This document shows, in pieces, positions 6,514 to 13,173 of a stretch of 13,173 nucleotides of DNA (position 1 is its first letter; every line of letters begins with the position of its first letter). The stretch is taken from contig JAUYPR010000080.1 in the NCBI GenBank assembly GCA_030695785.1, positions 1 through 13,173 on the forward strand. Direction: 5' to 3'. This DNA comes from a bacterium. Lineage in GTDB: Bacteria; Patescibacteriota; Microgenomatia; JAUYPR01. A program made the position numbers and the translations under genes. Below the pieces are notes generated by a model that saw only the letters and a list, made by a program, of their open reading frames with translations, ran no database searches and had not been told where the DNA came from.

Positions 6514-6617
6514 GCTGTCTCACGACGCTCTGAACCCAGCTCACGTACCGCTTTAACGGGCGAACAGCCCGACCCTTCCCGCCTACTTCAGCGGGAGGAT
6601 GCGATGAGCCGACATCG

Positions 6618-7207
6618 TACTGATTCTTATAGTTTCCTATAAGGTTAGACTATACCTTCACCCTCTTATCTTTTGATCGTCCAAATCAAAGAGTAGGGGT
6701 CAGCGTTTTAGCTTTCTTGAGGAAAGCTCCGACCTGTACCAGAGTGGTACGGGTCAAGTCGTTACGGGGTCATGACAGAAGGAAACTTATACTTGAAATC
6801 CTCTAATACATAAGGTTCAACGATCTGCATAAATCTTTTGGCACTTCGTGTTCGAATTCGAATTCGATAGTACTTTTTGTCTCTATTCAGAGTCGATTCT
6901 ATGCCGAATTGTTCCTTTAAAAGATGTATCAGTTTCTTTTGCTCTCTGAAACTCAACCAACACTTTCTGCTGATAACTGTGGTTGATTTCTAAGAGAGCA
7001 TTTCTTTTCTTTCTCATTGTCCCGTCTCCTAAGAGACTTCCAATGAGAATGGACTGTTCTTCTTCTGTCAGACTTCCCACGGTATTGTCCATTGATTTTA
7101 GAGTATACAAATGTAACCCGAAAATCAAGAGGAGTCCACCGTTATGAGCTGACTATATTTTCAACAGGAAGGGAGAATTACTTCTCCCGCACCCCGATGT
7201 GTATTCA
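6618..7207 (-). mobile_element. group I intron at 23S position 2500, ending in A
   Basis: A 590-nt insertion between GGCACCT (U2500) and CGATGTCGG (C2501). The exon sequence here is near-universal, so the junction is unambiguous. A 12-nt guide at 7189-7200 reads ACATCG-GGGTGC: GGGTGC pairs with 5' exon GCACCU (P1, with the canonical U-G at the splice site) and ACATCG pairs with 3' exon CGAUGU (P10). Also seen are a P2-like hairpin GGGAGA/TCTCCC, an R-like CGTAACGACTTGACC near 6765, an S-like GAAGGTATAGTC near 6655, and a P9-like hairpin CTTATAG-GAAA-CTATAAG just before the 3' end. The last intron base is A (6618), not the almost invariant G. An intron inserted at L2500 is known from chloroplast 23S genes. 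Confidence 0.85.
6762..7092 (-). pseudogene. remnant of a LAGLIDADG homing endonuclease with internal deletion
   Basis: The first part (from ATG 7092) encodes a LAGLIDADG-type start with ILIGSLLGDGTM and then HSYQQKVLV. At about 6945-6965 the homologous frame shifts, and a second frame encodes FREQKKLIHLLKEQFGIESTLN, YYRIRIRT and SAKRFMQIVEPYV up to TAA at 6762. Both halves match the two-motif LAGLIDADG family (PF03161 type), whose second motif, usually like WFMDDG, should lie between them. About 60-70 residues containing that motif are missing and the ends are out of frame, so no active enzyme can be made. The remnant's stop codon abuts the R-like core element of the host intron, and that part of the core looks preserved. 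Confidence 0.8.
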
Positions 7208-7249
7208 AGGTGCCAAACCTCCTCGTCGATGTGAACTCTTGGAGGAGAT

Positions 7250-7281
<32 letters not shown>

Positions 7282-9283
7282 ATAAGCCCTGCCGGTCCCA
7301 CGACCAAACAGAGGATCACTATGACCTGCTTTCGCATCTGCTCGACATGCACGTCTCACAGTCAAGCCGGCTTATACCATTGCGCTTGTTGCTCGATTTC
7401 CATCCGAGCGAAGCCGACCTTTGTACTTCTCCGTTACTTTTTTGGAGAATGCCGCCCCAGCCAAACTACCCGCCAGACAGTGTTCCGCTCCCGGTTCTTT
7501 ATGCGGGATCGCGGTGAGACCTATAAAGCAAAACGAGAGGTGTTTCATTGACGTCTTCAGCCTTGCGGCCTCAGACTCCCTCCTACGCTACACGATTCTC
7601 CCTTATAGATCAGTGTCAAGTTGTAGTAAAGCTCCACGGGGTCTTTTTGTCCAAAGACAGGAAGGCCGCATCTTCACAGCCACTTCAATTTCGCCGGGTC
7701 GGCGGTTGAGACAGTCGCGAAGTCGTTCAACCTTTCGTGCGGGTCAGAACTTACCTGACAAGGAACTTCGCTACCGTCGAACAGTTATAGTTACTGCTGC
7801 CGTTCACTGGGGCTTCAGTTCAAGACTCAGTCGGGTTTCCCCAACATCATCTCTCTCTTTAACCTTCCAGCACTGGGCAGGTGTCAGCCCCTATACATCC
7901 CCTTTCGGGTTTGCAGAGACCTGTGTTTTTGTTAAACAGTCGCTCCGCGTCTTTCACTGCGACCCAAGTATCTCTCCCTTACGGGAGACTACCTGGGTAG
8001 GGCATCTCTCGAAATTACGCCCAGCTGTATTGCCGAGTTCCTTAACCGCCGTTCTCCCGTTCACCTTAGTATTCTCTACCAGCCCACCAGTGTCGGTTTG
8101 CGGTACGGCAAGATCTATTCTCCGTGACGAGCCTTTTCTTGCATGCTGAAGAGTATTCAATTGCTCCTTCTTGCGAAGAAACTCTTGGTCACACGTCGCA
8201 TAATCAAAACAACGGATTTTCCAATTGTTTCTTGCTTCGTGCTTCAACCCCCCAATGGGGGGCTAAACCTCTCCACCACGGTCCGCCCTTCACGTCTTTA
8301 TCAGAATAAACCCTGTACAGGAATATCAACCTGTTTTCCATCGCTTACGCCAATTGGCCTCAGCTTAGGACCGACTCACCCCTGGATGACAAACATTGCC
8401 AGGGAAACCTTGGGCATTCGGTGGTCGCCATTCTCAGGCGACTTTCGCTACTCATACCGGCATACTCACTTCTGCACACTCCAGCCGTCCTTGCGGTCGA
8501 CCTTCAGTGTATGCAGAACGCTCCCCTACCACCTCTCGTCTCCGAGGAGACAAAAGATTCGAAGCTTCGGTTCGTGATTTGAGCCCCGATACATTTTCGG
8601 CGCTGCATTGCCTCGACCAGTGAGCTGTTACGCTTTCTTTAAAAGGTGGCTGCTTCTAAGCCAACTTCCTGGCTGTCTGTGCAACACAACATCCTTTCAC
8701 ACTAAATCACGAATTAGGGACCTTAGCTGTCGATCTGGGTTGTTTCCCTTTCGACCAGACCCGCTTAGCCGGGCCGGACTGACTCCTTGAGGATAATAGC
8801 GTCGGCATTTGGAGTTTGATTGGAATCTCTCGCTTGCGCAAAAGAAGTCCATCCAGAGCTCTACCTCCAACGCATTCCTCAAAGGCTATACCTCAATATA
8901 TTTCGGGGAGAACCAGCTATCTCCGGGTTCGATTGGCATTTTACCTCTACCCACATGTCATCCCAGCACATTGCAACGTACACGGGTTCGGGCCTCCCCC
9001 CGCCTTTCGGCGGGGCTCACCCTGCACATAGGTAGCTCACCCGGTTTCGGGTCGATCCTGCGCTCTTATTATTCGCCCTATTCAGACTCGCTTTCGCTCC
9101 GCCTCCCCAAGGAAATCTTGGTTAGACAAAAGAACGCATGATCACTCGCCGGTTCATTCTTCAATAGGCACGCCGTCATCCCCTCCAGATTGATCGACCC
9201 GAGGGCCAATCAGTTCTGAAGAGTGGACTTCGACTGCTTGTTAGCACACAATTTCAGGTTCTATTTCACTAGGGTCTTGCCCC

Positions 9284-9324
<41 letters not shown>

Positions 9325-9544
9325 GATATCAGGTATTTAGCCTTGGCACGTGGTCGTGCCTGATTCCCGCAAGATTTCGCGTGCCTCGCGGTACTTAGGT
9401 GTTCTCTGGCCGGACGCTGGTTTCGCATACAGGACTTTCACCTTCTTTGGTGGATTATTCCAAATCCTTTTGCTACCGTTGTCCGATACCGTATAAGAAT
9501 CCTGCAACCCCCGCCCTCTCGCTTACGCTTGAGAGGCGGGTTTA

Positions 9545-9580
<36 letters not shown>

Positions 9581-9585
9581 ACGCA

Positions 9586-9636
9586 CCTGGGCTTCCGCCC
9601 AAGCTGCTATTTTTGCCTGCTTGCGCAGTCAAAATA
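9586..9636 (-). other. two extra hairpins inserted in 23S near E. coli position 240
   Basis: Where E. coli has a short AAATCAACCGAGATTCCCC segment, this 23S holds about 50 extra bases. They form two hairpins with GNRA-type loops on the minus strand: CTTGGGC-GGAA-GCCCAGG and CTGC-GCAA-GCAG extended by TATTTT/AAAATA-type pairs. I see no coding sequence or intron core, so I read it as an expansion segment kept in the mature rRNA. Confidence 0.6.
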
Positions 9637-9864
9637 ACATTTGTTCTCTTTTCCACCGCTTACTAAGATGTTTCAGTTCAGCGGGTTCCCCTCTACAAGC
9701 TATGAATTCACTTGCAGATACTCCAAAAAGGAGTGGGTTGTCCCATTCGGGAATCTCGGGATCACTGTGTGTTTGGTCACTCCCCCGAGCATATCGCCAC
9801 CAACCGCGCCCTTCATCGGCCTGATATCCCAAGGCATCCATTGTGTGCATGAGTTAGACAAATC

Positions 9865-9906
9865 TTTGCTGCAATCTTTTCTCGATGCAACCTTCTCGTG
9901 TTCTCT
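9865..9906 (-). other. 5' arm of the 23S precursor processing stem
   Basis: Complementary to 5375-5413 on the far side of the 23S gene, including AGAGA, CACGA, AAGGTTGCA and GATTGCA blocks, and continuous with the terminal 23S helix. The pairing across roughly 4.45 kb confirms the gene ends and shows that both introns lie inside one precursor. Confidence 0.8.
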
Positions 9907-9915
9907 TTACTCGAT

Positions 9916-9924
9916 TTGTTAAGG
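9916..9924 (-). promoter_or_regulatory. possible boxA-like antitermination site before 23S
   Basis: CCTTAACAA on the minus strand resembles the core of the E. coli boxA (CTTTAACAA), which recruits NusB/NusE to rRNA transcripts and also occurs in the spacer ahead of 23S. The position fits, but the motif is short. Confidence 0.35.
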
Positions 9925-9925
9925 T

Positions 9926-9954
9926 ACCCTTCGACTCCCTTCGGTCGCTCAGGG
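9926..9954 (-). repeat. hairpin repeat element between tRNA-Ala and 23S
   Basis: On the minus strand the element runs CCCTGAGCGACC...GGTCGAAGGG-like, with CCCT/AGGG and CGAC/GTCG arms. It starts at the first base after the tRNA discriminator base. From memory, hairpins of this CCCTGAGC...GAAGGG form are dispersed repeats in many bacterial genomes. Only one copy is in this window, so its repetitive nature here is inferred. Confidence 0.45.
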
Positions 9955-10028
9955 TGGACCTAGAGGGATTCGAACCCTCAACCTCCTCGTTGCAAACGAG
10001 GCGCGCTAGCCAGTTGTGCCATAGGCCC
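9955..10028 (-). tRNA. tRNA-Ala (anticodon TGC)
   Basis: 74 nt forming a full cloverleaf: acceptor GGGCCTA/TAGGTCC containing the G3-U70 pair that identifies alanine tRNA, anticodon stem CCTCG/CGAGG with loop TTTGCAA (anticodon at 9992-9994), and T arm GAGGG-TTCGAAT-CCCTC. The discriminator base is A. The 3' CCA is not encoded; the genome continues with CCC, so CCA must be added by the nucleotidyltransferase. tRNA-Ala(UGC) normally sits in the 16S-23S spacer, and here it keeps its place before 23S although 16S is absent. Confidence 0.97.
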
Positions 10029-10077
10029 GGTCACACAACCATCAACCTTTAACAGTTGGTCGACCGTTATTTGCATT

Positions 10078-10163
10078 AAAAAAGCGACGAAGAAGAAATG
10101 TTTACTTGGGCGGAAGATAAGTCATCATAAGTAATCTGTGCCGAATTATTTCTCCTTCGTCGC
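10078..10163 (-). terminator. terminator-like hairpin in the rRNA leader, after folC
   Basis: GCGACGAAGGAGAAAT (10148-10163) pairs with ATTTCTTCTTCGTCGC (10084-10099) with one mismatch across a 48-nt loop that has its own TTACTT/AAGTAA stem, followed on the minus strand by six T (10078-10083). It looks like an intrinsic terminator for the bcp-nnrD-folC cluster. But it lies downstream of the rRNA promoter at 10193-10222, so rRNA transcripts must also cross it. It could be an attenuator, be bypassed by antitermination, or serve as a processing structure. Confidence 0.55.
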
Positions 10164-10192
10164 TGCGACTATTCTTCGCATGGACAAATGCA

Positions 10193-10222
10193 AGTATAAC
10201 AGAAGTGAAGGGACAACGTCAA
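10193..10222 (-). promoter_or_regulatory. promoter of the tRNA-Ala/23S/5S unit
   Basis: On the minus strand TTGACG (10217-10222, five of six) is followed by an 18-bp spacer and TATACT (10193-10198, five of six). The predicted start is near 10186, about 160 nt before the tRNA. The -35 overlaps the folC stop codon at 10219-10221. No better promoter is visible between here and the tRNA. Confidence 0.6.
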
Positions 10223-11484
10223 CTATGCAGTGCAAGAAGCAAATAAAACGAGCCGGTGACGAGAATAAGGTCGTTTTTGTCAGCTAATCGAGAGGCGTAG
10301 CCGAGGGCACGGCGAGGATTGGGCTCGGTGATGATTGACTTCATTCCCATCCGATGAAGTCTTTTTGTCAATGCAGATGCCGACAATGCACGTCCGACCC
10401 CGATTGGTGGAATCTGAAAAGTCGTCGCGAAGACCGTTTTCAGTTCTTCCCCAAACAAACCAAACATTGCCTCCACATCTTTATCTTCTTTCACTCCAAA
10501 GATACCGATGATCCTCTTTTTGGGAAACTCTGCTTTGAGTGTTTGGACAAGCGCGGTCATTTTATCCGGGTTATGCGCACCATCAAAAATGACAAGCGGT
10601 CTGGACCTGACGATTTCAAACCGGCCAGGAAGAACTACGGTCGAAAGTCCCCGTTGGATGTTCTCTTGCGTTATCGACGAATCAAAGATTTTGACCGCTG
10701 CAACCGCGCAAGCCGCATTGATCCTTTGATGTTGTCCGAGCAAAGAAAGATCGAACGGTGCATCATGAAAATCTTTTCCATAAAAAAAGGCCGTCGTCTT
10801 TTCTTCCTTAGCCTTCTTTTTGATGATTGCCTGGACAGACTCTTGCGTTGCGGCAGAAATGACCGGAGTTCCTTCTTTCAAGATGCCGACCTTTTCCCGC
10901 GCAATCGCTTCGACCGTTGATCCCAGGAATTGGGTATGATCGAGCCCGACATTGGTCAGCACAACAACCTCGGGACGAATCACATTCGTCGCGTCCCGGG
11001 CTCCGCCCATGCCTACTTCGACAACCGCAACGTCAATCTTTGCTTCCTTCCAAACGAGAAAGCAGAGTGCGATGAGTGCTTCGAAAAATGTGGGCGCGCC
11101 TTCTTTACTTTCCTTGTGCATCGCCTCGACAATTGGCTGAAGATGTGTCCAAGCTCGGCGAAAACATGTTTCCGATACTACCCGGCCATTAATCTGTACT
11201 GATTCACGCATTGATCGCACCGGTGGAAATACTTCGAGGCCGACACGGCGTGAAGATGCACGAAGGATCGACGCGATCATGGTTGCGGTCGACCCCTTCC
11301 CGCTGGTTCCCCCGACGTGGATCGTTTTGAATGATTTTTCTGGATGCCCGAGGCGATCGACCAACTCTTCCATCCGATGGAGCGTCCAGGCGGACGGACG
11401 CCGGCGTTGGTACCGTCGTTGACTCAAGGAAAAAAGATCGGCAAAAACCTTATTCCCAATAGCGCGTTTTGTATCTGTGCTCAT
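10219..11484 (-). CDS. folC: folylpolyglutamate synthase / dihydrofolate synthase (Mur ligase family)
   Basis: ATP-dependent ligase that adds glutamate to folates (and, in bifunctional forms, to dihydropteroate). The 421-residue product has an ATP-binding P-loop GGTSGKGST at 58-66, the DVAVVEVGMGGARDATNV block at 151-168, TNVGLDHTQFLG at 177-188, AREKVGILK at 195-203 and the second-domain signature FDGAHNPDKM at 300-309. The region after the P-loop reads FPPVRSMRESVQING where most FolC have SPHL...ERI.ING, so the substrate site is diverged. I chose ATG 11484; upstream in-frame codons overlap the preceding gene heavily. Even so, the ATG lies 35 bp inside that gene, suggesting coupled translation. 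No Shine-Dalgarno sequence is seen. The stop codon overlaps the -35 of the rRNA promoter. Confidence 0.9.
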   Translation of the reverse strand: MSTDTKRAIGNKVFADLFSLSQRRYQRRRPSAWTLHRMEELVDRLGHPEKSFKTIHVGGTSGKGSTATMIASILRASSRRVGLEVFPPVRSMRESVQINGRVVSETCFRRAWTHLQPIVEAMHKESKEGAPTFFEALIALCFLVWKEAKIDVAVVEVGMGGARDATNVIRPEVVVLTNVGLDHTQFLGSTVEAIAREKVGILKEGTPVISAATQESVQAIIKKKAKEEKTTAFFYGKDFHDAPFDLSLLGQHQRINAACAVAAVKIFDSSITQENIQRGLSTVVLPGRFEIVRSRPLVIFDGAHNPDKMTALVQTLKAEFPKKRIIGIFGVKEDKDVEAMFGLFGEELKTVFATTFQIPPIGVGRALSASALTKRLHRMGMKSIITEPNPRRALGYASRLADKNDLILVTGSFYLLLALHS

Positions 11485-11983
11485 GGAGAATGAAAATTCT
11501 GTCAATATGCTGAAAGTGGGCAGCATCTGTCTCCGGAAAGACAAGAGAGCGGCACTCACCTGGATACCAGCTTGACATCACTGGAAGCGGAGAAACCATT
11601 ACGCCGTCTCGGTTCAAAAAGGGGTTGATGTGCCGCGATGAATGAAGAAACAGGGGTTCTTTGCGACGGTTTTCTCCGTAGAAGATCGTGATATGAAATC
11701 CTTCGCCATGCTCAAAAAAGGCAATCGCTCCCTTGGGTGCATGCTCAAAACTGACCCTTTTTGCTTTCGGCCAGCGCGACAATTCAAGCGATCGCGTACG
11801 CGGAACCTCTGCGCCTGCAAGCCACATCATGAAGAGCACAAACTCTTCACAGTTCACCGATCGAATCCCCCCGAGAGGAACGAGTTTGCTTGTTGCCCAT
11901 CCACTCCATTCTCCCCATGGAAGAAATGCGATACGATCGACGAGACTCTGCGGCTCTTGTTCCGTCACCACCCGTTCTGTCAT
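11450..11983 (-). CDS. small NlpC/P60-like cysteine-fold protein
   Basis: I do not recognise a named gene, but the motif order fits the NlpC/P60 papain-like fold. VNCEEFVLF at 43-51 stands where DCSGFVQY would be (Cys45 as nucleophile), and AGAEVPRT at 56-63 matches the following AGIxLPRT. APKGAIAFF at 82-90 matches PGDLVFF, FHITIFYG at 96-103 matches HVGIYLG (His97), and LFLHSS at 111-116 supplies a third His114. Family members usually cut peptidoglycan peptides outside the membrane, yet this 177-residue product has no signal peptide, membrane segment or cell-wall-binding domain. Related folds also act on other amide or acyl bonds, so the substrate is open. ATG 11983 is preferred; a GTG at 12001 is possible. 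It lies between nnrD (23 bp) and folC (35 bp overlap). Confidence 0.65.
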   Translation of the reverse strand: MTERVVTEQEPQSLVDRIAFLPWGEWSGWATSKLVPLGGIRSVNCEEFVLFMMWLAGAEVPRTRSLELSRWPKAKRVSFEHAPKGAIAFFEHGEGFHITIFYGENRRKEPLFLHSSRHINPFLNRDGVMVSPLPVMSSWYPGECRSLVFPETDAAHFQHIDRIFILHEHRYKTRYWE

Positions 11984-11991
11984 CGGGAAGG

Positions 11992-12000
11992 AGTATACCA
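11992..12000 (-). promoter_or_regulatory. possible extended -10 box before the NlpC/P60-like gene
   Basis: TGG-TATACT on the minus strand lies eight bases before ATG 11983 and would give a nearly leaderless message. It overlaps the alternative GTG start at 12001, and if used as a promoter it favours the ATG. No -35 match is evident. Confidence 0.3.
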
Positions 12001-12006
12001 CGACAG

Positions 12007-12837
12007 CTACTGGGGTACGACATCAACGAGGGCGTCGAGCACGTCGGAAGCCAACAACGACTCGCCAAAGGTTTTGGCTGCATGCTTCCCTGCTTGGCCG
12101 ACAATGACCGCGGCCGCGCATGCCGCATCAAATGGTGTAATGCCGCGCGCAAGAAAACCTCCACATACACCCGCGAGGATGTCGCCGATCCCACCTTTGG
12201 TCAAAAACGGCGAATCGTTTTGGTCGACGACGATGCGGGATCCGTCAGAGACAATATCGCGGTAGCCTTTCAAAAGAATGGTGACGTTCCAAGCGGACGC
12301 GGCCTTCTTGACCATTTCTTTTCGTGCGGAAAGATGCTGTTCGTCCGGAACCTCTTCGCCGAGCAGATGCCCTAGCTCGCCGGCATGAGGAGTAAAAATG
12401 ACCCGTTGATCCTCGAACGAATAATTTGAAGGCACAAGAAGCGTCAGTCCGTCGGCATCAACAACCAACGGCTTTTTGATTGCTCGAGCGAGTGTCGCAA
12501 CCGCATCTTTTGTTTCCTCCGATTGCCCAAGTCCGCCGCCCAAAACAATGGCCGATGCCCATGCGGACAGTTCGAGAATGGTTGGAATGTGAGCCGGGAT
12601 CAGATGAGTTCCAGATAAAGGATACGTCATGAGGTCGGGGAGGAAGGACGCAGAGATATCCGCCGCCCGCTCGGGTGCAGCAATCGTGACCAGATCACAT
12701 CCTGTACGCAACGCAGCAATGGCATTGAAGATCGGCGCGCCGGTGTATCGAAACGAACCGCCGATCACGAGCAGTTTCCCAAAATCCCCCTTCCGCGCAT
12801 CCCTGGGTCGTTTTTTGTAGATCGTGGACAGCTTCAT
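12007..12837 (-). CDS. nnrD: ADP-dependent NAD(P)H-hydrate dehydratase
   Basis: Repairs damaged cofactor by converting S-NAD(P)H-hydrate back to NAD(P)H using ADP. The 276-residue product is a ribokinase-like fold: KLLVIGGSFRYTGAP at 21-35, VLGGGLGQSEET at 98-109, VVDADGL at 125-131, TPHAGELGHLLG at 149-160, and the catalytic GGIGDILAG at 215-223 (usually GTGDVLAG, here Ile for Thr) with Asp219 as the base. It corresponds to the dehydratase half alone; the epimerase domain (NnrE) that is fused in E. coli is not present and is not next to it in this window. ATG 12837 overlaps the stop of bcp as ATGA, so translation is probably coupled. Pairing with a peroxiredoxin suggests a small damage-repair operon. 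Confidence 0.93.
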   Translation of the reverse strand: MKLSTIYKKRPRDARKGDFGKLLVIGGSFRYTGAPIFNAIAALRTGCDLVTIAAPERAADISASFLPDLMTYPLSGTHLIPAHIPTILELSAWASAIVLGGGLGQSEETKDAVATLARAIKKPLVVDADGLTLLVPSNYSFEDQRVIFTPHAGELGHLLGEEVPDEQHLSARKEMVKKAASAWNVTILLKGYRDIVSDGSRIVVDQNDSPFLTKGGIGDILAGVCGGFLARGITPFDAACAAAVIVGQAGKHAAKTFGESLLASDVLDALVDVVPQ

Positions 12838-13173
12838 GCAATTGATTGTAGCACTGAAGCGGCATGGTCGCGGGGAGAAACATTCGTCCAGATTTTTTTG
12901 ACGATGCCGCGTTCGTCAACCAACACGGTCGACCGACTCGTAATTCCGATTACATCGTGAAGTTTTCCTTCGGTATCCGCAAGAAGGTCGATCGTAAAAT
13001 CGTACGTTTTGCAAAAGCGCTGATGTGATTCAACTCCCTGCTTACTGACACCAAGGATAACGGCATTCTTTTTGTCAAATGCCGACTTTAACTGAGTAAA
13101 TTCTTTCCCCTCAATCGTACAACCAGGAGTATTATCTTTTGGGTAAAAATAGAGAATAACATTTTTCCCCAAT
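12834..13173 (-). CDS. bcp: peroxiredoxin of the Bcp/PrxQ type (5' part outside the window)
   Basis: Thiol peroxidase that reduces H2O2 and organic peroxides. The visible part (about 112 residues) begins at the KNVILYFYPKD strand, followed by NTPGCTIEGKEF with the peroxidatic Cys. Roughly 30 N-terminal residues, including the usual GxxAPxF start, must lie beyond the right edge; the apparent start inside the window is not the real one. The resolving Cys that many Bcp proteins carry five residues after the peroxidatic one is Lys here. A second Cys occurs 36 residues later (QRFCKTYDF), the spacing of the alpha-3 type of PrxQ such as that of Xylella, so an atypical two-Cys mechanism is likely. 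The stop overlaps the nnrD start by four bases. Confidence 0.92.
   Translation of the reverse strand, partial: LGKNVILYFYPKDNTPGCTIEGKEFTQLKSAFDKKNAVILGVSKQGVESHQRFCKTYDFTIDLLADTEGKLHDVIGITSRSTVLVDERGIVKKIWTNVSPRDHAASVLQSIA

Noticed and set aside
6514..6530. Insertion at the well-known I-CreI site (23S position 2593)
   Set aside because: CGTGAGACAG follows directly in the upstream exon and is not repeated at the intron 3' end, so the insertion is about 11 bases further, at 2604.
6618..7207. Archaeal-type (bulge-helix-bulge) or group II intron
   Set aside because: Adjacent P1 and P10 pairings on a 12-nt guide and group I-like R/S core elements explain the insertion; no domain V hairpin or GUGYG start is present.

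Overview
The window reads as chromosome from a bacterium with a compact, densely packed genome. The best guess is a Candidate Phyla Radiation (Patescibacteria) lineage. The hints are two intron insertions in one 23S gene, a 23S gene without an adjacent 16S, a Rho shorter at the N terminus than usual, genes with few Shine-Dalgarno sites, and stop/start overlaps. No single one of these proves it. Every gene except prs lies on the minus strand.

In transcription order (right to left), the first block is a four-gene cluster. It holds a PrxQ/Bcp peroxiredoxin (cut by the window edge), nnrD (NAD(P)H-hydrate dehydratase, overlapping bcp by 4 bp), a small NlpC/P60-like cysteine-fold protein, and folC. 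The second block is an rRNA unit. A consensus promoter whose -35 overlaps the folC stop codon is followed by a terminator-like leader hairpin, tRNA-Ala(UGC), a 23S gene of about 4.45 kb and 5S. The 23S is split by two group I introns in the peptidyl-transferase centre, at E. coli positions 2500 and 2604. One intron carries an intact LAGLIDADG homing endonuclease gene, the other only an internally deleted remnant. No 16S is present. The third block is a four-domain S1 protein gene with its own extended -10 promoter, followed by radA.

The 495-bp gap between radA and rho is the most puzzling part. It has an excellent minus-strand sigma-70 promoter, three hairpins, and then a 140-nt rod-like hairpin ending in a U-run. 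I take it to be an undescribed structured RNA or a long regulatory leader of rho. Rho follows, with a second promoter, and its 3' end overlaps the convergent prs gene by 20 bp.

Functionally the centre of the window is information processing (23S, 5S, tRNA-Ala, S1, RadA, Rho). It is flanked by nucleotide and cofactor metabolism (PRPP synthetase, NAD(P)H-hydrate repair, folate polyglutamylation). The main items for a second look are the radA-rho RNA, the intron that appears to end in A instead of the normal terminal G, the intron with a C-A pair at its 5' splice site, and the separation of 23S from 16S.
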